Positions 25,996 through 34,572 of a stretch of 64,000 nt of DNA are shown here, piece after piece (positions within the stretch are counted from its first letter, which is position 1; every line of letters begins with the position of its first letter). The stretch lies in the NCBI RefSeq assembly GCF_001571225.1, contig NZ_BCTJ01000019.1:25014-89013 (forward strand), read 5' to 3'. The notes beneath the pieces were generated by a model, which searched no databases, was not told the origin of the DNA, and worked only from the letters and a program-made list of their open reading frames with translations. A program made the translations under genes and the position numbers. The DNA is from Hydrogenophaga palleronii NBRC 102513. Lineage in GTDB: Bacteria > Pseudomonadota > Gammaproteobacteria > Burkholderiales > Burkholderiaceae_C.

Positions 25996-27112
25996 CCTCG
26001 GTCATGTGCAGCAACATCCGCCCCTGCAGCGGCGTGCGCTGCTGCTGGCGGCGGCCGCTGCCGGTGGTGCAGCGGCGCTGCTGCCGCTGCGCGCACGTGC
26101 GCAAACCGGTGGTGGTGGAGGCAACAAAACGACCACCATCACCGACGACCTGGGCCGTCGCGTCGGCCTGACGCTGCCGCTCCGGCGTGTGGTGGTGTTC
26201 AACCGCTACACCACCGAGTTCATCCGCGCCATCGGCGCGATGCCGGCGGTGGTGGGGGTGGACTTTGACGGTGGCAAGTTCCCCGACTACTGGCCCGGCG
26301 TGACGCGCGACATGCTCGCCGGCAGCGGTCAGACCAGCGTGAACTACGAGGCCATCGTCGGCATGCGCGCCGACGCGGTCTTCATGCCACGCAACAGCGA
26401 CTGGAAAAAAGCCGCGCAGGTGCTGCAGCCCTTCGGCATTCCGGTGATCGTCGTCACCGGCTGGGACCTGCTCAAACACGAATGGAACGTGACCCTGCTC
26501 GGCCAGCTGTTCGGCCGGCCCGAACCGGCAGCGCGCCTGAACGCGTTTTACCGCCACTGGCGCGACACCCTGCGCAGCCGCCTGCAGGGCGTGACGCCCA
26601 GGCGCGTGTACTTTGAAGAAGTGGGCGACTACAAAACCGCGCTGCAGGGCTCGGGTTGGCACGACATGATCGAGGCCGGGGGTGGACTCAACGTGTTCGG
26701 CGACATCCAGCTGCCTGGAGGCAGCTCACCGCGCGGCAACGTGCAGAACTTCACCGTCGACCCCGAAGAAGTGCTGGCGCGCCGGCCCGAGGTCATCATC
26801 AAACTACAGCCCGGCCAGTACCTGCCGCACACGCGCGAATTTTCGGCCGAGCTGCTGAACAAGCTGGCGGCGCGGCCTGGCCTGCAAGATGCAGCGCCGG
26901 TGCGCAGCGGGCAGGTGTACCACCTGAGCTACTACCTCGCGTCGGGCTGCTCCAAGATCACCGGCGCCTTGCAGATCGCGCAGTGGCTGCACCCGCAGCG
27001 CATGCAGGGCATCGACCCCGAAGCCGTGATGGGCCGGTGGCTGCAAGACTTTCAGGGTGTGCCGCCACAACGCGGTTACGCCTATTCCCTGACCGGCGTG
27101 CGACCCCGATGA
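25985..27112 (+). CDS. ABC transporter periplasmic substrate-binding protein, BtuF-like
   Basis: 375 codons from ATG at 25985, overlapping the receptor stop by 11 bp. A twin-arginine-type leader (QRRALLLAAAAAGGAAALLPLRARAQ) suggests export, possibly by Tat. The TroA/FepB-like fold is seen in DDLGRRVGLTLPLRRVVVFN, EAIVGMRADAVFMP, and the late block EEVLARRPEVIIKLQPGQY. It should bind the ligand delivered by the receptor and pass it to the permease. In this riboswitch-controlled operon a corrinoid is the likely ligand; haem or a siderophore cannot be excluded by sequence alone. Confidence 0.78.
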   Translation: MPSDLGHVQQHPPLQRRALLLAAAAAGGAAALLPLRARAQTGGGGGNKTTTITDDLGRRVGLTLPLRRVVVFNRYTTEFIRAIGAMPAVVGVDFDGGKFPDYWPGVTRDMLAGSGQTSVNYEAIVGMRADAVFMPRNSDWKKAAQVLQPFGIPVIVVTGWDLLKHEWNVTLLGQLFGRPEPAARLNAFYRHWRDTLRSRLQGVTPRRVYFEEVGDYKTALQGSGWHDMIEAGGGLNVFGDIQLPGGSSPRGNVQNFTVDPEEVLARRPEVIIKLQPGQYLPHTREFSAELLNKLAARPGLQDAAPVRSGQVYHLSYYLASGCSKITGALQIAQWLHPQRMQGIDPEAVMGRWLQDFQGVPPQRGYAYSLTGVRPR

Positions 27113-28224
27113 CGATGGCCGGCGCACGCCCCGACACACCCACCGAACCTTCGGCGGCGCTGCTCACGCTGCAGCAAGGCATCACGTCCTTGCGTGTCTG
27201 CCGCTGGCGCGTGGCGCTGCTGGCTGTGCTGGTGTTGGGCGCTACCGTGCTTGCCTCGCTGAGCCTGGGTGTGCAGGCGCAGCCCGCCAGCACGGTGCTG
27301 CGCGAACTGCTGTCGCTGCTGCCGGGTCTGGAGTTTCTCGCCACGCCCGGCGCAGCGCGCGAGGTGTTGCTGCAGCTGCGCCTGCCGCGCACGCTGATGG
27401 CGCTGGTCTGCGGCGCCGGCCTGGCCATGGCCGGCGTGGCCATGCAGGGCATCACACGCAATCCGCTGGTGAGTCCCTACACGCTGGGCATTTCGCCGGC
27501 GGCCGCGTTCGGTGCGTCCATCGCCATCCTGCTGGGCTGGAACAGCTTGCCAGGCACCGGCGCCTACTGGATGGTGGGCCTGGCGTTTTTCTCGGCGCTG
27601 GTCTGCGCCGTGGGTGTGCTCGGCCTGGCCGCGCTGCGCGGTGTCAACGCCATCGTGCTGGTGCTGGCGGGCGTGGCCTTCACCTACCTGTTCGGCGCAC
27701 TCACCGCCACGCTGCAGTTCTTTGCCAACGAACAGCAGCTCGCCGCCATCGTGCACTGGACCTTTGGTTCGCTCAACGGCCGCAGCTGGCACGAGGTGGG
27801 CGTGGCCGGTGGTGTGTGGCTGCTCTGCGCGCCGGTGCTGCTGCTGCACGCAGGCGCGCTGAACGCCTTCAGCGCCGGTGGTGACGACGTGGCGGCGTCA
27901 CTCGGTGTGGCGGTGGCGCGCACACGCATCGCGGTCACGTTGGCGGCGGTGCTGTCGAGCGCGGCCATCGTGAGCTTCACCGGTGTCATCGGTTTCGTGG
28001 GCCTGGTGGCGCCGCACATCGCACGCTTGCTCATCGGTGGTGACCACCGCGCGCTGCTGCCGTTCGCCGCGCTGGTCGGTGCCTTGCTGGTGCTGCTGGC
28101 CGACATGGCCGGGCGCCTCCTGTTTGCGCCGGTGGTGGTGCCGGTCGGCATCGTGGTGGCTTTTGTCGGTGTGCCGCTCTTCCTGCACCTGCTGCTGACG
28201 CGGCGCAACGAGATGGCGGCGTGA
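27109..28224 (+). CDS. ABC transporter permease, FecCD/BtuC family
   Basis: 371 codons from ATG at 27109 (ATGA overlap with the binding-protein gene). About ten membrane segments. The FecCD landmarks are present: LRLPRTLMALVCGAGLAMAG, VAMQGITRNPLVSPYTLGIS, and the cytoplasmic coupling block ASLGVAVARTRI followed by GVIGFVGLVAPHIARLLIGG. Together with the next gene it forms the inner-membrane importer that moves the ligand into the cytoplasm. Its stop overlaps the GTG of the ATPase gene. Confidence 0.85.
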   Translation: MTMAGARPDTPTEPSAALLTLQQGITSLRVCRWRVALLAVLVLGATVLASLSLGVQAQPASTVLRELLSLLPGLEFLATPGAAREVLLQLRLPRTLMALVCGAGLAMAGVAMQGITRNPLVSPYTLGISPAAAFGASIAILLGWNSLPGTGAYWMVGLAFFSALVCAVGVLGLAALRGVNAIVLVLAGVAFTYLFGALTATLQFFANEQQLAAIVHWTFGSLNGRSWHEVGVAGGVWLLCAPVLLLHAGALNAFSAGGDDVAASLGVAVARTRIAVTLAAVLSSAAIVSFTGVIGFVGLVAPHIARLLIGGDHRALLPFAALVGALLVLLADMAGRLLFAPVVVPVGIVVAFVGVPLFLHLLLTRRNEMAA

Positions 28225-29024
28225 CGCACACCGCACCACCGCCCCTGTTGCGCGCCGAAGGCCTGCGCAGCCGCTACGGCCACCGCACATCGCCGGAGGT
28301 GCTGCAAGGCATCGGCTTCTCGCTGGCTGCCGGTGAGGTGGTGGGCCTGATCGGCCCCAACGGCTCGGGCAAAAGCTCCTTGCTCAAGTGCATTGCCGGG
28401 CTGCGGCCACTGAGCGCAGGCAGCCTGCAACTGCAGGGGCGCGCCCTCGCCGATTACCGGCGCGACGAGCTTGCGCGCTGCGTGGCCTACGTGCCGCAAC
28501 ACACCGGCCCCACCATGTCGCTGCGTGTGCTCGACATGGTGATGCTCGGCCGCCTGCCGCACCGCGGCCGCCACAGCGCGGCCGAAGACCAGCGCATCTG
28601 CCTCGCCGCCATCGAACGCCTCGCGCTGCAAGCGCTGGCGCTGCGGCATTTCAGCGACCTCAGCGGCGGCGAACGCCAGCGGGTGTTGATGGCGCGCGCC
28701 CTGGCGCAACAAGGCCGCCTGCTGCTGCTCGACGAACCCACCAGCGACCTCGACCTGCGCCACCAGCTCACCACCTTGCAGACAGTAAGAGACCTCGCCG
28801 ACCAGGCCGGTGTGGGCGCCGTCATGGCCATCCACGACCTCGCACTGGCCGCGCGTTTCTGCGACCGCCTGCTGATGCTGCGCGGCGGCCGGCTGCTGCA
28901 GGCCGGGCCGTCGGCCGAGGTGTTGACACCGGCCCACATCGAGGCCCTGTTCGACGTCGGCGCACACGTCGGTACCGACGCCGGCCTGACCTACGTGATC
29001 CCGACCACCGCCGAGCGACCATGA
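28221..29024 (+). CDS. ABC transporter ATP-binding protein, BtuD/FecE-like
   Basis: 267 codons from GTG at 28221, overlapping the permease stop. Walker A GPNGSGKSS near residue 42, Q-loop YVPQHTG, signature LSGGERQRV, Walker B LLLLDEPTSDLD, and the switch histidine in AIHDLALAARFC. It powers the FecCD-type permease. Its stop overlaps the start of the following CbiX-ferredoxin gene (ATGA), so all six genes of the operon are translationally linked. Confidence 0.88.
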   Translation: MTHTAPPPLLRAEGLRSRYGHRTSPEVLQGIGFSLAAGEVVGLIGPNGSGKSSLLKCIAGLRPLSAGSLQLQGRALADYRRDELARCVAYVPQHTGPTMSLRVLDMVMLGRLPHRGRHSAAEDQRICLAAIERLALQALALRHFSDLSGGERQRVLMARALAQQGRLLLLDEPTSDLDLRHQLTTLQTVRDLADQAGVGAVMAIHDLALAARFCDRLLMLRGGRLLQAGPSAEVLTPAHIEALFDVGAHVGTDAGLTYVIPTTAERP

Positions 29025-29800
29025 ACGACCCAACCCTCACCGCCGGGCGGCGTGCCGCCATCCTGCTGGCCAAGGCCTCGATCACCGGCGCCGCCAGCCG
29101 CGAGATGGAAACACTCGCGCGCGGCGTGTTGGGCGGCTCGCGGTTTCACACGGTGCTGCACGCCTTCAGCGAACAAGGCAGCCCGAGCCTGCGCGAGGTG
29201 CTCAACAGCCTGGGTGAAGCAGCGGCGCCGTTCGACGAGATCTGCATCCTGCCCTGCCTGCTGCCGATGGAGCCCGGCTTCAAGACCTGGATCACCGGTG
29301 CGGTGCAGCGCTGGGCACAACACATGGCCGCTGCCGGGCGCACGCTGCCACGCATCACCGTCACCGAGGGCCCCAGCCAGGCGGCCGCCATGCTGGGCGT
29401 GCTGCAGGCGGTGTGCGACGGCCCGACCACCGAGGTGGCGCCCGCCAAGGCGGGTGCACCGGCCTTGGGTTCGGTGATCCCGCCGCAGAAGCGGCGTGTG
29501 CTGGTGTGCCAGGGCGGCCCTTGCAACGACGCCGGTGCGGCGCTGGTCTGGGGCCACCTGCGCAACGAACAGAAACGGCTCGACCTGCGCACCACCGGCG
29601 ACGGCATGATGAGCGCCCGCACCAGCTGCCTCGGCCCCTGCAAACTCGCGCCCGTGGTGCAGGTGTTTCCCGAAGGCACCTGGTACGGCGGTGTGGACGA
29701 AGCCGGTATGGACCGCATCGTCGCCGAGCACCTGCTGCAGGGCCAGCCGGTCGAAGCGCTGGCCTACGCGCCGAGCCCCGACAAACAGGTTTTGCGGTGA
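29021..29800 (+). CDS. CbiX-like domain fused to thioredoxin-like [2Fe-2S] ferredoxin
   Basis: 259 codons from ATG at 29021. The first half (RRAAILLAKASITGAASREME, then EICILPCLLPMEPGFKTWI) resembles the CbiX/SirB chelatase fold, which inserts cobalt or iron into sirohydrochlorin, though the expected histidines are not obvious. The second half carries the four-cysteine pattern VCQGGPCNDAGA ... SCLGPCKLAPVVQV of thioredoxin-like [2Fe-2S] ferredoxins. CbiX-ferredoxin fusions occur in cobalamin pathways, which fits the riboswitch and importer upstream. It may reduce or remodel the imported corrinoid; this is inference. Confidence 0.65.
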   Translation: MNDPTLTAGRRAAILLAKASITGAASREMETLARGVLGGSRFHTVLHAFSEQGSPSLREVLNSLGEAAAPFDEICILPCLLPMEPGFKTWITGAVQRWAQHMAAAGRTLPRITVTEGPSQAAAMLGVLQAVCDGPTTEVAPAKAGAPALGSVIPPQKRRVLVCQGGPCNDAGAALVWGHLRNEQKRLDLRTTGDGMMSARTSCLGPCKLAPVVQVFPEGTWYGGVDEAGMDRIVAEHLLQGQPVEALAYAPSPDKQVLR

Positions 29801-30792
29801 CTCTCGGCGACACGCCCACGACGGTGGCGATATCTGCCGCGGCGCCATCGCAACCGGCGCCACCACCCGGACTGCGCATCGACCTCGCCGGCTGGACACG
29901 CGACGCCACACGCGGCAGCGCGCACGATTTTTTTGCGCTGTTCGAGACCGCCGAACAACTCGGGTTTGACGGCGTATGGTTCAGCGAATTCCGCCTCGCC
30001 TCGCCCGACTGGCCCTACCCCTCGCCGCTGCTGCTGGCCGCTGCCCTTCTCGCACGCACCGAACGGTTGCGCATCGGCACCGCTGTGCTGGTGCTGCCCC
30101 TGCACAAGCCGCAACTGCTGGCGGAAGAACTGCAACAGCTGGCTTTTCAGAGTGGTGGCCGTCTCGATGTCGGCCTAGGCCGCGGCACCGACCCTGCCAC
30201 GCTGAATGCGCTGGGCATTCGGCCCGAAGACACCCGGCCGCTCTTTGAAAAAGCCTGCGATACCTTGCTGGCAGGGCCGCACCCACCGCTCTACATCGGC
30301 GGCACCACGGCCGAGAGCATCGACTTCGCCGTGCAGCGCGACCTGCCCCTGTTGCTGAGCCTGGAGCCACCCGAAGCGCGCCAGCTGACCCTGCTCGACG
30401 CTGCCGCAGGCGCAGCCGCGCCGGGCTTGCGGGCGCGCTCGTCGCTCGCGCGTTATGTCTGCATTGCGCCCACACGTGCCGAAGCGTTGGCGCAGCTCGA
30501 GCAGCTATGGCCTCGCCTGCACGAACGCCGCGTGTATTTCGCCGCCAAACGCGGCGTGCCGTCGCACGAGGTGCAGCCCATCGACACCAGCCGCATGCTG
30601 CGCGAACAGTTCGTCTGGGGCGAAGCCGAGCAGTGCCTGGCGCAGCTCAAGGTCCTGCTCGAGCACACCGGCATCCAAGCGCTGCGCTGTGTGTTCAACG
30701 CCAACGGCCTGCTGGACAACACCACTGCGCTGGCGCACATGCGGCTGTTTGCACGGGAAGTGTTGCCAGTGCTGCGCACACAGCTCGCCTGA
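29797..30792 (+). CDS. LLM-class (luciferase-like) flavin-dependent oxidoreductase
   Basis: 331 codons from GTG at 29797, overlapping the preceding stop. Bacterial luciferase-like TIM-barrel markers: GFDGVWFSEFRLAS, RLRIGTAVLVLPLHKPQLLAEELQQLAF, GGRLDVGLGRGTD and HPPLYIGGTTAES. Such enzymes use reduced FMN or F420 to oxidise organic substrates. Last gene of the cobalamin-riboswitch operon, so its role is presumably linked to corrinoid or ligand handling, for example breaking down a side group. No specific substrate can be read from the sequence. A hairpin follows at 30819. Confidence 0.75.
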   Translation: MTLGDTPTTVAISAAAPSQPAPPPGLRIDLAGWTRDATRGSAHDFFALFETAEQLGFDGVWFSEFRLASPDWPYPSPLLLAAALLARTERLRIGTAVLVLPLHKPQLLAEELQQLAFQSGGRLDVGLGRGTDPATLNALGIRPEDTRPLFEKACDTLLAGPHPPLYIGGTTAESIDFAVQRDLPLLLSLEPPEARQLTLLDAAAGAAAPGLRARSSLARYVCIAPTRAEALAQLEQLWPRLHERRVYFAAKRGVPSHEVQPIDTSRMLREQFVWGEAEQCLAQLKVLLEHTGIQALRCVFNANGLLDNTTALAHMRLFAREVLPVLRTQLA

Positions 30793-30818
30793 CGCCGCCT
30801 GCAGCAGATCACGCACCG

Positions 30819-30853
30819 ACGCCGGCACGGCGCTCAAGTGCACCGGCCGGCGT
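30819..30853. terminator. Candidate bidirectional hairpin after the corrinoid operon
   Basis: ACGCCGGC (30819-30826) pairs with GCCGGCGT (30846-30853) across a 19-nt loop. It lies between convergent genes. No T-run, so termination is tentative. Confidence 0.4.
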
Positions 30854-30868
30854 TGCTCAGCGCACCAT

Positions 30869-31267
30869 TCAGCCCTTGCCCTTGGCAGCCATCACAGCAC
30901 GTTCGTGGACCGCCTTGGCGTCGGCCTTGCACACCTTCATGGCGTCGCCGGCCTGGTCTTCGCACTTTTCCTTGGCCAGGTCGTAAGCGGCGTCGGCCTT
31001 GGCCATTTCGTGCTTGCGGGCGTTGGCTTCGGTGGTCTTGTACTTGTGCTCCAGTTCGGCACGGGCCACCTTTTCGTTGCCCTTGGCTTCCACCTGGCAC
31101 ACGTCCTTGGCGTTGTCCTTCATGCTGTCGCAGGCCTTCTTGGCGTTCTTGTAGTCCATCTCGATGCGGTCCTTGGCCGCGTCGTGTTCGGCCTTGGTCA
31201 TCGTCTGTGCCGATGCGAAGGCGGATGCGGCACAGAGGGCAATGGCGGTGAATGTCTTGATGTACAT
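30869..31267 (-). CDS. Small lysine/alanine-rich periplasmic protein
   Basis: 132 codons from ATG at 31267, with AAGGAG 6 nt upstream. A signal peptide (MYIKTFTAIALCAASAFASA) is followed by a mature chain of helical heptad-like repeats rich in Lys, Ala and Glu. Paired cysteines recur in KKACDSMKDNAKDVC and EKCEDQ...KVCKADAK, which could form disulfides in the periplasm. Such short proteins are common in Burkholderiales and unnamed. The function is unknown; a cell-envelope role is inferred only from the signal peptide. Confidence 0.75.
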   Translation of the reverse strand: MYIKTFTAIALCAASAFASAQTMTKAEHDAAKDRIEMDYKNAKKACDSMKDNAKDVCQVEAKGNEKVARAELEHKYKTTEANARKHEMAKADAAYDLAKEKCEDQAGDAMKVCKADAKAVHERAVMAAKGKG

Positions 31268-31435
31268 GGCGGCTCCTTCAGGGGTTGCTGGAAGCTTCAT
31301 CTTCATTGCAACGCCATGCGGCCATCCGTAGGAGAAGCGCGTCGACAGGTGTAGGAAAACCCGCAGTACCGCGGCTTGCGGAAGCGTTTGAACACATCTG
31401 CCGGTGCCGACTGTGCGGCAGCGCACAGAGGCGGC

Positions 31436-31978
31436 TCAATCCGCCGCGGGAGCACCGCCTGGCAACACGTACCCCTTGCCCAGCAGGCTGCGGCCCGACA
31501 GCAGCGCGAACTGGGTGCCTGGTGTGAGCTGGGCCAGTGCCAGCTCGGGGCGCAGGAACTGCACGTCCAGCGTGCAGGGCACTTCGGGCACCGGCTCGGC
31601 GTCGTGCGGCACCGCCAGGCGGGTGGTGAAACCCTCGGTGCCGACCACCAGTGCGCCATCGAAAAAACCGGCACGGATCGGCCGGCTCTGCCGTGGTGTG
31701 TCGGCCGCGAGCAGGGTGAGTTCGATGCGCGCGTGCGGCTCGAACACGGTGCCGGGGGCGAAGCCGGGCGGCAGGTGCTTGGGGGTCTTGGCGCGCTGGA
31801 GCAGCCAGCCGATGATGTTGCCGACGATGGGCAGCCACAGCACCATCAACAATGACCCGAGATCGCGCGCACCCGATGGGTCCGGCGCGAACCAGCGCAG
31901 CAGGCCGCCCGCGAGCGCGAGCACCAGCATCACCACGGTGATGAGCTGGCGGCGTGAGGAGGTCGTGGCTTGGGTCAT
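31436..31978 (-). CDS. Hypothetical inner-membrane protein
   Basis: 180 codons. Two N-terminal membrane helices (LITVVMLVLALAGGLLRWF and LGSLLMVLWLPIVGNIIGWLL) are followed by a soluble beta-rich domain containing PPGFAPGTVFEPHARIELTLL and a C-terminal GRSLLGKGYVLPGG. This arrangement is common in small Burkholderiales envelope proteins of unknown function. A separate gene from its neighbours; the upstream promoter was not identified. Confidence 0.7.
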   Translation of the reverse strand: MTQATTSSRRQLITVVMLVLALAGGLLRWFAPDPSGARDLGSLLMVLWLPIVGNIIGWLLQRAKTPKHLPPGFAPGTVFEPHARIELTLLAADTPRQSRPIRAGFFDGALVVGTEGFTTRLAVPHDAEPVPEVPCTLDVQFLRPELALAQLTPGTQFALLSGRSLLGKGYVLPGGAPAAD

Positions 31979-32169
31979 GGCGCGGCAGTGAGGGGAGGTG
32001 GAGAGCGGGATGGGTGCCGCTGCGGGGTGCCGTCGATCTTATCCGCGCACTGGATGAGCCACCGCAAGCCATCAGTGCGGCTGATGGATCCGCGCCTCGG
32101 CGCGGTTCGTGTTCGGCCAGCCAGGCCATGCACGCAGCTGCAACACGCCGCCGCGCGGCGCGTTGCACA

Positions 32170-32199
32170 ACCCGCTTCGGGCGGGAGCCCGAAGCGGGT
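32170..32199 (-). terminator. Terminator hairpin downstream of the porin gene
   Basis: A perfect 13-bp stem, ACCCGCTTCGGGC (32170-32182) with GCCCGAAGCGGGT (32187-32199), around a 4-nt loop, beginning 9 bp after the porin stop. There is no long U tract, but the stability and position support a terminator. Confidence 0.7.
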
Positions 32200-32207
32200 G
32201 GCCAGCG

Positions 32208-33323
32208 TCAGAAGCGGTGGCGGATGCCGACGCGCAGTGCGTTCTGGCTGTCACTGGACGACGGGGCGTTGGTCACCAGCACCGCGCGCGTGTTCGGGCC
32301 CGAGGCCTTGCGCGAGTTGAAGGTGAGGTACACGTCGGTGCGCTTGGAGAGGTAGTAGTCAGCGCCCAGCGTGAAGGTGGTCCAGGCGGAAGACTCCAGC
32401 TTGGCGCGTTGCACGCCCGAGGACAGGATCAGCTCACCCATCTTGTGCGCCACCGAGACGCCCAGCGTCTTCATCGCGTCCGATGCGCCATTGGCCAGTT
32501 CGTACTTCGTGCGCGTGGTCAGCGCTGCCAGCGTGGTCGGGCCGAACGCGTAAGAGGCGCCGATGCCGGTGGCCTGGTACTCGGGCAGCACGAAGGCAGT
32601 GGCGGGCGTGGCCAGCGTCGTGCCCAGGAACTGCGACACGCCGTAGCCGGTGCCCGGGCGCACGGTGTGGCCCTGGATGCTGGTGGTGGCAAAACCCATG
32701 TTGAACGGGCCGTTGGCGTAGCTGGCGCTGGCGCTCCAGGCATTGCCGGTGTTGGTGGCGCTGGTGCCGCCTTCGGACAGGGCGCGCTGCAGGCCGAACT
32801 TGAAGCCGGCGAAGTCGGGGCTCAGGTAGGTGATCTGGTTGTCCAGCCAGCCACCGGCCACGCGGTCGGCATCACCCGGCGTCATGCCGTAGATGCCGGT
32901 GGTGAAGGCGGGGTGGAAACGCAGCAGGGTGCCGACCATCTGGTCGAACTGGCGGCCTGCGGTGATCTGCCCGTACTGCTTGTGCGACAGGCCGACGATC
33001 GCCGCGCGGCCGAAGCTCAGGCCACCCTGGCGCAGCACGCCGGTGTCGGTTGCAAAACCCATTTCCAGGTTGAAGATTGCGGCCAGGCCGCCACCCAGGT
33101 CTTCGCGGCCGCGAAAGCCCAGACGGCTGCCCTGGGACACGCCGTCGTCCACGCGCGTGATGCCCTGGCCGCCGACGTTGCTCACGCGGGTCAGGCCGAT
33201 GTCGAGCACGCCGTAGAGGCTCACGCTGGACGTGGGCGCGGGGGTCGCTTGCGCGAGTGCGCTGAGCGGGCTCAGTGCGACCATGCCGAGGCAGGCCAGA
33301 CCAACGAGGTTCGAATGTTTCAC
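32208..33323 (-). CDS. Gram-negative porin (Burkholderiales OmpC-like)
   Basis: 371 codons from GTG at 33323, with GGAG 8 nt upstream; the frame is open further but without a signal. The signal peptide ends at LSALAQA. The mature N-terminus SSVSLYGVLDIGLTRVSN and the block GSRLGFRGREDLGGGLAAIFNLE are diagnostic of 16-strand trimeric porins of Burkholderiales, and the chain ends ALRVGIRHRF with the terminal Phe. It allows diffusion of small solutes. The gene is separated by about 200 bp from the peptide-uptake operon, suggesting functional association without proven co-transcription. Confidence 0.9.
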   Translation of the reverse strand: MKHSNLVGLACLGMVALSPLSALAQATPAPTSSVSLYGVLDIGLTRVSNVGGQGITRVDDGVSQGSRLGFRGREDLGGGLAAIFNLEMGFATDTGVLRQGGLSFGRAAIVGLSHKQYGQITAGRQFDQMVGTLLRFHPAFTTGIYGMTPGDADRVAGGWLDNQITYLSPDFAGFKFGLQRALSEGGTSATNTGNAWSASASYANGPFNMGFATTSIQGHTVRPGTGYGVSQFLGTTLATPATAFVLPEYQATGIGASYAFGPTTLAALTTRTKYELANGASDAMKTLGVSVAHKMGELILSSGVQRAKLESSAWTTFTLGADYYLSKRTDVYLTFNSRKASGPNTRAVLVTNAPSSSDSQNALRVGIRHRF

Positions 33324-33519
33324 AGTGCTTGCTCCATTTGCCAGTGGTGGCGCCTGCGCGGCGCCGGTTGCGGTTTCCGGAGCGGGTGCTCCGGGCCTTG
33401 GGTGGGCCTTGCGGCCGTTTTCGGGCAACAGAAGCCCCGGCACGTGCGCCCTGGGGCACGCGCGCAGCGCTCTGTCGGGGATGGGAAGGAAAGAAAAAAC
33501 TGCCGGCGGTGCGCCCAAC

Positions 33520-34572
33520 TCAGATCAAGGTCAGCAGGCGGCGCGGGGTCTTCACCAGGATGGTGTCGACGTCGTCCTGCGTGAAGCCGCGGCGCAGCAT
33601 GCGCGGCGCGATGTTGGCGAAGATGTGCTGGTAGCCGTGGCCGCCGTAGCGGCCCAGCCGGGTGCGGGTGCAGATGTCGTGGCTGATCAGCACCTGGTCG
33701 CGGTGGCCGCGGTCCACCAGCAGCTTGACCATGCGCAGCCGCGCGCCGTCGTTGGGCATGTCGATGTCGGCCGCCGGGTAGGCGGTCTGCTCCCAGCCGA
33801 ACAGGTCGAACTCGATCACGCAGCCGGTGTCGGCCAGGCGCAGCAGGCGCTCATCGTCGAAGATGGTGCGGTCGATGTGGCTGATCACCACGCGGTCCAC
33901 CGCCTGGCCGCGCGCGCGGATGAAGTCCACCACCTCCATCGGCTGGTCGGCATCGCGGCCGGGGTGCACGTTGAGCGCGGCACCGGTCTCCTGCATCGCG
34001 CTGATGGCGCCGTGCATCACGCGTTGCTCCAGGTCGGTCCAGGGCGCCTGGCAGCCGATCTCGCCGATGATGCCGGCGCGCACCTTGGTGCCCCAGGCAC
34101 CGACGGTGATCTGCTCGACCATCTCGCGCGCGAAATCGTCGGCCGAGCGGGTGTGGTTGGCCGGGTGCTGGTAGTCGTTCACGTAGTGGCCGCAGCCCAT
34201 GACGACGTGCACGCCGGTGGCGCGCGCCACCTCCACCAGCCGGTCGGGCTGCGGGTTCAGGCCACCCACCGTCAGGTCCACCAGCGAGGCACCGCCGGCG
34301 GCTTTCATGTCGTTGAGTTCGGCCACCGCCACGTCCACCTCGTCGAGCCGGTAGTTGCGCATGAACGGCTTCTGGCCGTAGGCGATGCCCCAGCAGTTGC
34401 AGAGGTCGATCTCGGCCTCCTGCTCGGCCGGCGGGTTCAGGCGCAGCGGCGGCGGCGTGAGGTCGATGAACACGTGCTCGTGCATCAGGGTCGGGCCGAG
34501 TTCGGCCGGGTCCAGCAGGCCCAGCACGGTCTGCACGCGGCCCTTGCGCTCGTTGCCGCCGGTGTCGCTCAT
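33520..34572 (-). CDS. Phosphotriesterase-family metal-dependent hydrolase
   Basis: 350 codons. Amidohydrolase-superfamily TIM barrel of the phosphotriesterase-like group. The HxH motif is in LMHEHVFIDL near residue 31. GEIGCQAP near 165 precedes the region of the bridging ligand, with NVHPGRD and VVISHIDRT supplying histidines, and ISHDICTRTRL the final aspartate. Members hydrolyse lactones or phosphate esters. Start ATG overlaps the stop of the aminotransferase gene. Last gene of the ABC-import operon; it probably acts on a product of the imported compound. The substrate cannot be read from sequence. Confidence 0.82.
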   Translation of the reverse strand: MSDTGGNERKGRVQTVLGLLDPAELGPTLMHEHVFIDLTPPPLRLNPPAEQEAEIDLCNCWGIAYGQKPFMRNYRLDEVDVAVAELNDMKAAGGASLVDLTVGGLNPQPDRLVEVARATGVHVVMGCGHYVNDYQHPANHTRSADDFAREMVEQITVGAWGTKVRAGIIGEIGCQAPWTDLEQRVMHGAISAMQETGAALNVHPGRDADQPMEVVDFIRARGQAVDRVVISHIDRTIFDDERLLRLADTGCVIEFDLFGWEQTAYPAADIDMPNDGARLRMVKLLVDRGHRDQVLISHDICTRTRLGRYGGHGYQHIFANIAPRMLRRGFTQDDVDTILVKTPRRLLTLI

